Origin: Candidatus Dormiibacterota bacterium
Lineage (GTDB): Bacteria > Chloroflexota > Dormibacteria > Aeolococcales > Aeolococcaceae
Direction: 5' to 3'
DNA length: 34,724 nt
Assembly (NCBI GenBank): GCA_003132525.1
Contig: PKXZ01000039.1
Location: 9,660 to 44,383, forward strand
In this document: positions 17,901-26,325 of the stretch, in pieces
Position numbering within the stretch: the stretch's first letter is position 1
Layout: each line of letters opens with the position of its first letter
Program-made: the position numbers and the translations under genes
Notes under the pieces: model-generated
Database searches by the model: none
What the model was told of the DNA's origin: nothing
Seen by the model: only the letters and a program-made list of their open reading frames with translations

Positions 17901-20256
17901 GCCGCCAGCGGCTGTGGCGTGTCCGCGCCGCACCCTCGCGGATGAGCTGGAGCCTGGGTTTCGGACCGTCGGTGCGACCGCCCTGGGGCTTGCGGCTGCC
18001 GGCCTTGAATGGATCAGGCCATTCGGCACCAGGTCCGAAGTAGCCCTGGTCGGCCGCTGCGTGCAGCGTCCACTGCGGATCGTAGAGGTGCGCGCGAGCG
18101 AGCGCGCAGAGGTCGGCCCGGCCCGCGAGGACCAGTGAGTTCACGTCGTCGTACGACGAGATCACGCCCACCGCGATGGTCGCGATGCGGACCTCGTTGC
18201 GAATGCGATCCGCGTACGGCGTCTGGTACGAACGGCCGAACGCCGGCTGCTCATCCTTGGTCACCTGGCCCGTCGACACGTCGATGGCATCGGCGCCGTG
18301 CTCCGCAAACGCGCGGGCGATCGCAACGGCATCGTCGCCATCGTTGCCGCCGGGGTACCAGTCGGTGGCGGAGATGCGCACCGTCATCGGCTTGTGCGCC
18401 GGCCACACCGCGCGCGCCGCGTCAAAGACCTCGAGTGGGAAACGCATGCGGTTGTCGAGCGAACCGCCGTACGCGTCGGATCGTTGATTCGAGATCGGCG
18501 AGATGAAGCTCGAGAGGAGATACCCGTGTGCGCAGTGCAGCTCGAGGAGATCGAACCCGGCGCGCTCACCGGCCTCCGCCGCACGGACGAACTCCTCGCG
18601 GATCTGCGCCATCTCGTTGCCGGTAAGCTCGTGCGGGACCTGGTTGGCGGGTGAATATCGAATCGGTGAGGGCGCCACGACCTCCCAGTTGTCCTCCGGC
18701 AGCGGCTCGTCCGTGCCCTCCCACATCAGCCGCGTCGACCCCTTGCGCCCGGAGTGCCCGAGCTGGAGCCCGACGCGCGCGCTGGTTCGGTCGTGCACGA
18801 AGTCAACGATTCGCCTCCAGCCGGACTCGTGCTCGGGTGCGTACATCCCGGCGCAGCCCGGCGTGATCCTACCTGTCTCGGAGACGCAGACCATCTCGGT
18901 CATCACCAGCGCCGCTCCGCCGAGTGCCTTGCTCCCGGTGTTCACGAGATGAAAATCGTTGGGCATGCCATCGACTGCCGAGTACATGTCCATCGCCGAC
19001 ACGATGACCCGGTTCTTCAGCTCGAGGTCACGCAGCCGGAAGGGCTCGAACATCGGTGGTGTCACCGTTTCGGCGTCGCGTGGCTGGAGTGCGTCGACCT
19101 GGCTCGCGAACCAGGCATCGACGTCACGCACGAATTCCGGGTCGCGGAGACGCAGGTTGTCATATGTGACCCGGCGGCTCCGGGTCAGGATGTTGAACGC
19201 GAACTGCATCGGTTCCTGGTGGACGTACTGGCCGAGATTCTCGAACCATTCGAGGCTCGCCTGGGCAGCGCGTTGTGTCGACACCACAATGGGTTTCCGC
19301 TCCGCCTCGTACGCATCGAGCGCGACGGCGACGCTCTGGTTCTCGTGCAGGCACGCGGCAAGCGCAAGTGCGTCCTCCATGGCGAGCTTCGTGCCGGACC
19401 CGATCGAGAAATGCGCGGTGTGCGCGGCGTCACCGAGGATCACGACGTTGCCGTGATGCCAGCACTCGTTGCGCACCGTGGTGAAGCTGATCCAGTTCGA
19501 GTTGTTCGCATATATCGCGTGATCACCGAGGATCGGAGCGAACAGCGTGCGGATCTCGGCGATGCTCGCGACATCGCTCTCGCCGGGAGCGAGTCCGCGG
19601 TGATCAAGCGCTTCGAACCCGGCGTTGCGCCAGACCTCGTCGTTCATCTCCACGATGAACGTGCTCCCCGCGGCGTCATACGGGTATCCGTGGATCTGCA
19701 TGATCCCCTGCGGCGTCTCGACGATGTAGAACTTGAAGGCGTCGAACACGAGGTCGGTCCCGAGCCACATGAACTTGCAGCGGCGCACATCGAGGCTCGG
19801 GCGAAACGTCTCCGCGTACCGGCTCCGTATCGTCGAGTTGACGCCATCGGCGCCCACCACGAGGTCGTGCGTCTGAGCAAGCGCGCCGGCGTCGGGAGCC
19901 TCGGTGTTGAATCGCAGCGTTACCCCGAGCTCGAGACAGCGGCCCTGCAGGATCTGGAGCAGGCGTTTACGGCTCATCGCGGCGAAACCGTGACCACCCG
20001 ATGTGATCACCCGTCCTCGGTAATGGATATCGATGTCATCCCACCTGGCGAACTCACGCGACATCGCCTCATGGATCGCCGGGTCGGCGTGCTCGATGCC
20101 CCCGAGCGTCTCGTCGGAGAAGACGACGCCAAAGCCGAAGGTGTCGTCGTCCGAGTTGCGTTCCCAGACCGTGATCTCGTGCCCTGGATCGAGCTGTTTG
20201 GTGAGCGCCGCGAAGTACAGTCCGCCCGGCCCGCCCCCGACAACCGCAATTCGCAT
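17893..20256 (-). CDS. Bifunctional flavoenzyme: N-terminal salicylyl-CoA 5-hydroxylase-like FAD monooxygenase fused to C-terminal OYE/NADH:flavin oxidoreductase (2-aminobenzoyl-CoA monooxygenase/reductase-like)
   Basis: MRIAVVGGGPGGLYFAALTKQ, DGVNSTIR, LGDAAHTAHFSIGSGTKLAMEDA; then PPMFEPFRLRDLELKNRVIVSAMDMYS and ELHCAHGYLLSSFISPISNQRSDAYGGSLDNRMRFPLEVF. Start placed at ATG 20256. Confidence 0.92.
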   Translation of the reverse strand: MRIAVVGGGPGGLYFAALTKQLDPGHEITVWERNSDDDTFGFGVVFSDETLGGIEHADPAIHEAMSREFARWDDIDIHYRGRVITSGGHGFAAMSRKRLLQILQGRCLELGVTLRFNTEAPDAGALAQTHDLVVGADGVNSTIRSRYAETFRPSLDVRRCKFMWLGTDLVFDAFKFYIVETPQGIMQIHGYPYDAAGSTFIVEMNDEVWRNAGFEALDHRGLAPGESDVASIAEIRTLFAPILGDHAIYANNSNWISFTTVRNECWHHGNVVILGDAAHTAHFSIGSGTKLAMEDALALAACLHENQSVAVALDAYEAERKPIVVSTQRAAQASLEWFENLGQYVHQEPMQFAFNILTRSRRVTYDNLRLRDPEFVRDVDAWFASQVDALQPRDAETVTPPMFEPFRLRDLELKNRVIVSAMDMYSAVDGMPNDFHLVNTGSKALGGAALVMTEMVCVSETGRITPGCAGMYAPEHESGWRRIVDFVHDRTSARVGLQLGHSGRKGSTRLMWEGTDEPLPEDNWEVVAPSPIRYSPANQVPHELTGNEMAQIREEFVRAAEAGERAGFDLLELHCAHGYLLSSFISPISNQRSDAYGGSLDNRMRFPLEVFDAARAVWPAHKPMTVRISATDWYPGGNDGDDAVAIARAFAEHGADAIDVSTGQVTKDEQPAFGRSYQTPYADRIRNEVRIATIAVGVISSYDDVNSLVLAGRADLCALARAHLYDPQWTLHAAADQGYFGPGAEWPDPFKAGSRKPQGGRTDGPKPRLQLIREGAARTRHSRWRPG

Positions 20257-20311
20257 GTGAGTCTGGGCGCAACTGTAAAGTGTGGAACGTCGTGAATGTG
20301 GCGTCCTCAGC

Positions 20312-21073
20312 ATGCCTGCATCGATCTACTTCGCCGATCTGACCTCGCCGCGCGCGAGGGCGCTGCTCGACAGCGGCCCGGTGCCGGTGCTGCTCCTGCC
20401 CGTCGGCGCGGTGGAGCCGCACGGTCCGCACGCGCCGCTGGGCACCGACTCGGTCATCTCCGCTGCGATCTGCAAACACGCGGCCTTGTCGCTCGGCGAC
20501 GACCCCACCGTGCGTGCATTCGTGCTTCCCGAGATCGCCTACGGCGTCACCAGGTATTCGGCGGCGTTCACCGGCGCGATCACGATCAGCGAGGGCACGC
20601 TGCACGCGATGGTCGTCGAGGTCTGCGCGTCGCTGCGCGCCCAGGGCTTCGGTCACCTGGTGATCGTCAACAGTCACTTCGAGCCGGCCCACGTCGCCAC
20701 GCTGCGAAAGGCTGCCGAGGACGCGGGGGTGGGATTCCTCGACGTCACCCGACGGGCAGTTGCCGAGCAGCTGACCGCGGAGTTCCAGCGGGGGGCTGCC
20801 CACGCGGGGCGTTATGAGACCTCCCTGGTGCTCTCGAGCCGCCCCGAGCTGGTGGAGGCGGAGACCATGCGTCGCCTGCCCGCCTATGAGCTGGACATGC
20901 CAGCCGCGATGGCGGCCGGGCAGACGGATTTCCTCGCCATGGGCATGGACCGCGCCTACTGCGGCGCGCCGGCCGAGGCGACCGCCGCCGAGGGTGAGGA
21001 GACACTGGCGACGCTGAGCCGCCTCCTGGTGGACCTCATCCGCGAGCGGGTCCAGGCCACGATCCGGACGTGA
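20312..21073 (+). CDS. Creatininase-family amidohydrolase
   Basis: VLLLPVGAVEPHGPHAPLGTDS, IVNSHFEPAH, HAGRYETSLVL. Start placed at ATG 20312 (MPASIY). Confidence 0.85.
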   Translation: MPASIYFADLTSPRARALLDSGPVPVLLLPVGAVEPHGPHAPLGTDSVISAAICKHAALSLGDDPTVRAFVLPEIAYGVTRYSAAFTGAITISEGTLHAMVVEVCASLRAQGFGHLVIVNSHFEPAHVATLRKAAEDAGVGFLDVTRRAVAEQLTAEFQRGAAHAGRYETSLVLSSRPELVEAETMRRLPAYELDMPAAMAAGQTDFLAMGMDRAYCGAPAEATAAEGEETLATLSRLLVDLIRERVQATIRT

Positions 21074-22650
21074 GCGCCGTCGGTGAGCGGTCGAGGCTGA
21101 ACCTGGCCACCGCGTTCCTTGACCGCAACGTTGCCGAGGGGCGGGGACAGCGAACCGCGCTCACCGGTCCCGCGGGCAGTTGCACCTACGCCGAGCTCGC
21201 CGATCTCAGCAACCGGATCGGCAACGCGCTCCTCGAGCTCGGCGTCAGGCCGCAGGAGCGGGTGCTCCTTGCTCTCACCGATTCCATCGAGTTCGTTGCC
21301 ACCTGGTACGCGGTCCAGAAGATCGGGGCCGTGACCGCCGAGGTGTACACGTTCCTCCAGCCGAAGGACTACGCCTACTACCTCGACTACACGGCCGCGA
21401 CGGTCGTCGTCGTGGACGGGGTCACGCTCGAGCGCGTGCGGGAGGCATGGCTTGGAAGCCGTGCACGACCGACTCTGTTGATCGTCGGCGCTCGCGACGC
21501 GGAGCTGCGCGATGGCGAGGTCGCATTCGATGCCGTGGTCTCGCGCCAGCCGGCAGTTCTCGAGGCTGCGCCCGCGACGCCGGGCGACATCGCGATCTGG
21601 AAGTTCACCACCGGCAGCACGGGCAAGCCGAAGGCCTGTGTGCACACGGCTCGGAGCCCGCTCTTCAGCTATGAGGCCTACGCGCGCGGTGTGCTCGACA
21701 TCCGTGCCGGCGACGTCGTGCTCCCTGTGCCCAAGCTGTTCTTCGGGTATGCGCGCGATCTCGCCGCGATGTTTCCCTTCGGCGTCGGCGCCACCGGGGT
21801 GATCTTCGCGGAGCGCACCACGCCCGAGCTGCTCTTCGAGCTGATCGCGACGCACCGGCCGTCGATCCTCGTCAACGTGCCCACGATGATGCAGGCGATG
21901 CTCGATCACCCGAGCGCCGCGACCCAGGACCTGAGCTGCCTCCGCCTCTGCACGTCCGCCGGCGAGGCACTCCCCGAGCCGCTCCATCACCGCTGGGACG
22001 ATGCGTTCGGCGTCGAGGTGCTCGACGGCATCGGATCCTCGGAGGCGTACCACATCTACATCTCCAACCGGCCCGGTCGCGTCCGCCCGGGAAGCATCGG
22101 AGAGGTCGTTCCCGGGTACGAGGGCCTGGTGGTCGACGATGATGGCCGTCCACTCCCCGACGGGGAGACCGGCCGGCTCTGGATTCGTGGGGAGAGCGCA
22201 GCGCTGATGTACTGGGAGGACGCCGAGGCATCGGCGGGCACCTTCGCCGATGGGCTCGTGATGAGCGGCGACCTCGTGGAGCGCGATGCAACCGGTTTCT
22301 TCGCATACCGCGGACGAGCTGACGACCTGCTCAAGGTCGGTGGCATCTGGGTGGCGCCCGCGGAGATCGAGCGCTGCCTCGCGGGCCATCCAGGCGTGGT
22401 CGAGTGCGCGGTGGTCGCGGCCGAGCGCGACGGGCTCACGTTCGGCCTGGCCTGGGTGGTGTTGTCGGCAAGCTCGGCGGTCACTCCTGAGGAGTTGCGG
22501 GCTTTCGTGCGCGAGCGTCTCTCGCCGCACAAGGTCCCGCGCGAGGTGCGCGTCGTCGCCGGGCTCCCCCGTACCGGCTCGGGCAAGGTCGATCGCAGCG
22601 CCCTGCGCGGGCTCGCGCCCGCTGGCGAGATCGGAGGCGGTCAGGGTTGA
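21070..22650 (+). CDS. Benzoate-CoA ligase family protein (2-aminobenzoate/benzoate-CoA ligase-like)
   Basis: AMP-binding motif KFTTGSTGKPKACVH; benzoate-CoA-ligase-like VPKLFFGYARDL; GIGSSEAYHIYISN; YRGRADDLLKVGGIWVAPAEIE; GSGKVDR. GTG start with GTGA overlap. Confidence 0.9.
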   Translation: MSAVGERSRLNLATAFLDRNVAEGRGQRTALTGPAGSCTYAELADLSNRIGNALLELGVRPQERVLLALTDSIEFVATWYAVQKIGAVTAEVYTFLQPKDYAYYLDYTAATVVVVDGVTLERVREAWLGSRARPTLLIVGARDAELRDGEVAFDAVVSRQPAVLEAAPATPGDIAIWKFTTGSTGKPKACVHTARSPLFSYEAYARGVLDIRAGDVVLPVPKLFFGYARDLAAMFPFGVGATGVIFAERTTPELLFELIATHRPSILVNVPTMMQAMLDHPSAATQDLSCLRLCTSAGEALPEPLHHRWDDAFGVEVLDGIGSSEAYHIYISNRPGRVRPGSIGEVVPGYEGLVVDDDGRPLPDGETGRLWIRGESAALMYWEDAEASAGTFADGLVMSGDLVERDATGFFAYRGRADDLLKVGGIWVAPAEIERCLAGHPGVVECAVVAAERDGLTFGLAWVVLSASSAVTPEELRAFVRERLSPHKVPREVRVVAGLPRTGSGKVDRSALRGLAPAGEIGGGQG

Positions 22651-23474
22651 CTCGATTCCGGGCATCCGCCGGGTTCACCGAAAGCTGGCAGCACTTCGAC
22701 TTCGGCATCGCCGACGGCGTGGCCACGGTCAGGCTGGCGCGTCCCGAGAAGCTCGGTGCCCTGACCTTCGACGTCTACGCGGACCTCCGCGACCTGCTCA
22801 CCGAACTGCCTCACCGTGGCGACGCCCGGGTCGTGGTGATCACCGGATCCGGCCGGGGGTTCTGCTCGGGCGGTGACGTCGTCGAGATCATCGGCGCCCT
22901 GCAGTCGATGCAGGCCGCTGACCTGCTCGAGTTCACGCGCATGACCGGATCGGTCGTCCGGGCGCTTCGCGAGTGCCCGCTCCCGGTGATCGCCGCGGTC
23001 AACGGCATCGCCGCAGGCGCCGGTGCGGTGATCGCGCTCGCCGCGGACATCCGTCTCCTGGCGCGATCCGCGCGCTTCGCCTTCCTGTTCACCAAGGTCG
23101 GCCTGGCGGGCGCGGACATGGGCTCCGCATACCTGTTGCCGCGGGTGATCGGCTTCGGACGCGCCAGCGAGCTGCTCCTGCTCGGAGACACCGTCGGTGC
23201 CGACCGCGCCCTCGAGATCGGGCTGGCGACCGCCGTCGTGGACGACGACGAGCTCCCGGAGGCTGCGATGACCATGGCTCGGCGGCTTGCCGACGGGCCG
23301 GCGCTCGCCTACTCCACGACCAAGGTGCTGCTCACCCGAGAGCTCGACATGGGCTTGAGCGGCTCGCTCGAGCTGGACGCCATGACCCAGGCGCTGCTCA
23401 TGGGCAGCCACGACCATGCTGAATACCACCGCGCCTGGACCGAGGGGCGGGCCCCCGTCTGGGAGGGCCGATGA
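22647..23474 (+). CDS. Enoyl-CoA hydratase/isomerase family protein
   Basis: GRGFCSGGDVVEI, AAVNGIAAGAGAVIALAADIRL, KVGLAGADMGSAYLLPRVIG. TTG start with TTGA overlap. Confidence 0.9.
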   Translation: MTRFRASAGFTESWQHFDFGIADGVATVRLARPEKLGALTFDVYADLRDLLTELPHRGDARVVVITGSGRGFCSGGDVVEIIGALQSMQAADLLEFTRMTGSVVRALRECPLPVIAAVNGIAAGAGAVIALAADIRLLARSARFAFLFTKVGLAGADMGSAYLLPRVIGFGRASELLLLGDTVGADRALEIGLATAVVDDDELPEAAMTMARRLADGPALAYSTTKVLLTRELDMGLSGSLELDAMTQALLMGSHDHAEYHRAWTEGRAPVWEGR

Positions 23475-23878
23475 GCCACGCCGAGCACGAGATCGTCACC
23501 GCGGCCGATCTCCCGGCCCCGATCGGCTACGCGCACGCGGTGATCGCCGCGCCCGGCCGGACCGTCTACCTCGGTGGTCAGACCGCTCAGGCCGCAGACG
23601 GAGCGATCTTCGGCACGACCATCGTCGAGCAGTTCGACCTTGCCGCGCGCAACCTCGTTGCCGCGCTCCAGGCGGCCGGGGGACAGCCGGACGACCTCGT
23701 CTCGCTGCAGATCTTCGTGACCGACATCGCGGCATACCGCGCTTCGATGAAAGAGCTGGGAAGTGTCTGGCGCACCCATTTCAGGCGCCGCTACCCCGCC
23801 ATGGCAGCGATCGGGGTCGCGGAGCTCTTCGACCCGACCGCCATGGTCGAGCTCGTCGGTGTCGCCGTGATCCCGTGA
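23471..23878 (+). CDS. RidA/YjgF/Rid family protein (putative enamine/imine deaminase)
   Basis: VYLGGQTAQAADGAIFGTTIVEQFDLAARNLVAALQAAGGQPDDLVSLQIFVTDIAAYR, RRRYPAMAAIGVAELFDPTAMVELVGVAVIP. Confidence 0.9.
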   Translation: MSHAEHEIVTAADLPAPIGYAHAVIAAPGRTVYLGGQTAQAADGAIFGTTIVEQFDLAARNLVAALQAAGGQPDDLVSLQIFVTDIAAYRASMKELGSVWRTHFRRRYPAMAAIGVAELFDPTAMVELVGVAVIP

Positions 23879-25020
23879 GCGCGACCTACGCGCACCTGAC
23901 CGCAGCCCATCGCGACCTGCTTGCCCGGAGCGAGACCCTGGCTCGAAATGTGCTGGCGCCGATCGCGCACGCCGGTGACCCCGGCCGGGTCAACCGCGAC
24001 CTGGTCGCCGCCCTCTCCACGCACGGCCTCGTTCCCGAGGTGCTCGAACGCGGCCGCGAGGTCCCTGCGCTGACCCTCTGCCTGGTTCGCGAGGGCCTGG
24101 CGCGGTATTCGACCGCAGCGGAGACCGCCTTTGCCCTGCAGGGACTCGGCGCCCATCCGATCCTGGTGGCCGGTCGCCCGGAGGTGGTCGACCGCTGGAT
24201 CCCCAGGGTCGCCTCGGGTGAAGCCGTCGCCGCCTTCGCCCTCACCGAGCCGGACGCGGGGTCAGACGTTGCCGCCCTGACGCTGTCCGCCGAGCGCGAC
24301 GGCGACGGCTTCCGCCTCACCGGCGAGAAGGTGTTCATCTCCAATGCGCCGGACGCGGACATCTACACGGTCTTTGCGCGCACCACGCCGGGAGCGGGCG
24401 CCAGGGGCATCACGGCGTTCGCGGTTCCTCGGGACAGTCCGGGGCTCTCCGGTGAAGCGATCCCGTTTGTCGCCGACCACCCGATCGGACGGCTCCACTT
24501 CGACGGCGTTGCCCTGCCCGCCGAGAACGTGATCGGCGAGGTCGACCACGGGTTCGGGGTCGCGATGCGAACTCTCGACCTGTTCCGTCCCAGCGTCGGC
24601 GCGTGCGCCGTGGGGATGGCCCAGGCTGCGCTCGACGCAGCGGTAGCCCACGCAGCCGAACGCCAGGCATTCGGCAAGCCGCTCTCAGCGCTGCAGGGCG
24701 TGACCCATCCGCTTGCAGACGTGGCGACCCGCGTCCAGGCCTCGCGGCTCCTGGTCCATTCGGCGGCGGCCGCGCATGACGCCGGTATCACCCCGAACAC
24801 CGAGGCTGCGGCAATGGCGAAGCTCTTCGCCACCGAGAGCGCGATGTTCGCCATCGACGTGGCGATCCAGGTGCACGGCGCACGCGCTCTCGAACGCGGA
24901 CACCTCCTCGAGCACCTCTACCGCGACGTGCGCGGGACCCGTATCTACGAAGGGGCTTCTGAGGTGCAGCGCGAGATCATCGCGCGTCAACTGTTCCGCC
25001 GGGCCGGTCGCGGATCATGA
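23875..25020 (+). CDS. Acyl-CoA dehydrogenase
   Basis: FALTEPDAGSDVAAL, GEKVFISNAPDADIYTVFART, YRDVRGTRIYEGASEVQREIIARQLF. GTG start 23875 overlaps the RidA stop; the 23416 track start is out-of-frame read-through of upstream genes. Confidence 0.93.
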   Translation: MSATYAHLTAAHRDLLARSETLARNVLAPIAHAGDPGRVNRDLVAALSTHGLVPEVLERGREVPALTLCLVREGLARYSTAAETAFALQGLGAHPILVAGRPEVVDRWIPRVASGEAVAAFALTEPDAGSDVAALTLSAERDGDGFRLTGEKVFISNAPDADIYTVFARTTPGAGARGITAFAVPRDSPGLSGEAIPFVADHPIGRLHFDGVALPAENVIGEVDHGFGVAMRTLDLFRPSVGACAVGMAQAALDAAVAHAAERQAFGKPLSALQGVTHPLADVATRVQASRLLVHSAAAAHDAGITPNTEAAAMAKLFATESAMFAIDVAIQVHGARALERGHLLEHLYRDVRGTRIYEGASEVQREIIARQLFRRAGRGS

Positions 25021-25567
25021 GGATCGACTCAACCCGCTGACCGTCGCGGAGGTCGGTGTCGAGGAACGGCTCGCCGGAGGCGCGCATGCCGGCGCGGCGG
25101 TATGCGGCGTGGGAGCGCGCGTTGGTTGCCTCGGTGATGAGCGCCACGGCCGTCGCCGACTCCTCGGCGAAGAGATGGTCGGAGAGCAGCCGGACCGCTC
25201 GCGACCCGATCCGCCGGCCCGCGAGGCCACTGTCGCCGATGAAGATGTCGAGACCCCAGGATCCCTTCGGCAGGCGCAGCCCGATCTCGGCCAGGTATGC
25301 CGCCTCGGTATCCCAGGGATAGAACTGGATGAACCCGACTGGGTCCCCGGCAAGCTCGATGATGCAGAAGGTGGCCTGCCCGTCCCCGTCTTCGCCCGGT
25401 CCGAGCTCCTCGATGGCGGCCTCGAGGGTGAGCGGCGGGTCGTCCGGGTCCCACCACTCCCTGACGTACGGACTGTTCCGCCAGGTAACGATGCGGCTGT
25501 ACTCCTCGGGCTGATCTCGCAGCCGCCGGACCACCAGGTCCGCGTCGGAGGCGATGACGTCCTTCAT
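24977..25567 (-). CDS. GNAT-family acetyltransferase (AAC(6')-like)
   Basis: TWRNSPYVREWWDPDDPP, GFIQFYPWD, IGLRLPKGSWGLDIFIGDSGLAGRRIGSRAVRLLSDHLF, NARSHAAYRRAGM. Start placed at ATG 25567. Confidence 0.83.
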   Translation of the reverse strand: MKDVIASDADLVVRRLRDQPEEYSRIVTWRNSPYVREWWDPDDPPLTLEAAIEELGPGEDGDGQATFCIIELAGDPVGFIQFYPWDTEAAYLAEIGLRLPKGSWGLDIFIGDSGLAGRRIGSRAVRLLSDHLFAEESATAVALITEATNARSHAAYRRAGMRASGEPFLDTDLRDGQRVESILMIRDRPGGTVDAR

Positions 25568-25632
25568 CCGAGCAAGTATCGAGTCACTCGCGAAGCGGGT
25601 GCGGGGCGTGACCGCTGCATACGATCCCGGGT

Positions 25633-26325
25633 ATGCGCGTACTGGTTGTCGAGGACGAGCCGGAAGTCGCCGGAAGCCTCGCACGCGGCCTGGCGGAGGC
25701 CGGCATCTCGGTCGACGTCGCCCTGAGCGGCGAGGAAGGCCTCGAAACCCTCCGATCCGGGCTCGCCTACGACGTGGCCGTGCTCGACGTGATGCTTGGC
25801 GGCGATCTCGACGGCATCGGTCTCTGCCGCCATCTCCGCATCCAGGGAGCGCCGACGGCCATCCTCATGCTCACCGCCCGTGACGACGTCAAGGACCGCC
25901 TGGCCGGCTTCGACGCGGGCGCCGACGACTACCTGGCCAAGCCGTTCCACTTCGAGGAGGTCCTCGCCCGCGTGCGAGCCTTGAGCCGCCGGCGGATCGC
26001 GCCCCAGCTCGAGGTCCTCTCGGCGGGCAACCTCAGCATGGACAGCGCTGCCCGCCAGGTGATGGTGGACGGCGACGTCGTGCCAACCACACGCCGTGAG
26101 TACGAGATCCTCGAACTCTTCCTGCGCCACCCCGCTCAGGTGCTGAGCAAGGAGCAGATCCATGACGCGGTCTGGGGCGACGCCCAGACGGTCGAATCAG
26201 GTCTGGTTGAGGTCTACGCCGGGAAGGTTCGCCGCAAGCTGCATGACGCTCGCGCCTCGGTGCTCATCGAGACGTGCCGTGGTATCGGTTACCGGCTGAT
26301 CAGTGGCGAGGCCGCAGCGCTGTAA
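25633..26325 (+). CDS. OmpR/PhoB-family response regulator
   Basis: VLVVEDEPEVAGSLARGL, AVLDVMLGG, MLTARDDVKDRLAGFDAGADDYLAKPF; C-terminal wHTH TRREYEILELFLRHPAQVLSKEQI. Confidence 0.95.
   Translation: MRVLVVEDEPEVAGSLARGLAEAGISVDVALSGEEGLETLRSGLAYDVAVLDVMLGGDLDGIGLCRHLRIQGAPTAILMLTARDDVKDRLAGFDAGADDYLAKPFHFEEVLARVRALSRRRIAPQLEVLSAGNLSMDSAARQVMVDGDVVPTTRREYEILELFLRHPAQVLSKEQIHDAVWGDAQTVESGLVEVYAGKVRRKLHDARASVLIETCRGIGYRLISGEAAAL

Noticed and set aside
17893-20256. Interpretation as a pure salicylyl-CoA/gentisate pathway
   Set aside because: Not excluded, but no gentisate 1,2-dioxygenase or downstream gentisate genes are in the window, and the OYE fusion plus ligase, RidA and ACAD fits the 2-aminobenzoyl-CoA type better.
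18754-20295. 513-aa plus-strand ORF opposite the fused flavoenzyme
   Set aside because: Shadow ORF of high-GC coding DNA; no recognisable domain, while the minus strand shows two clear flavoprotein domains.
20956-22665. 569-aa minus-strand ORF opposite the CoA ligase
   Set aside because: Antisense frame to a gene with strong AMP-binding motifs; composition (many H/R/D/E, no domain) is typical of an antisense artefact.
23416-23874. N-terminal 150 aa of the listed 534-aa ORF as an acyl-CoA dehydrogenase extension
   Set aside because: This stretch overlaps the crotonase and RidA genes in another frame and is Arg-rich; the ACAD domain begins at GTG 23875.
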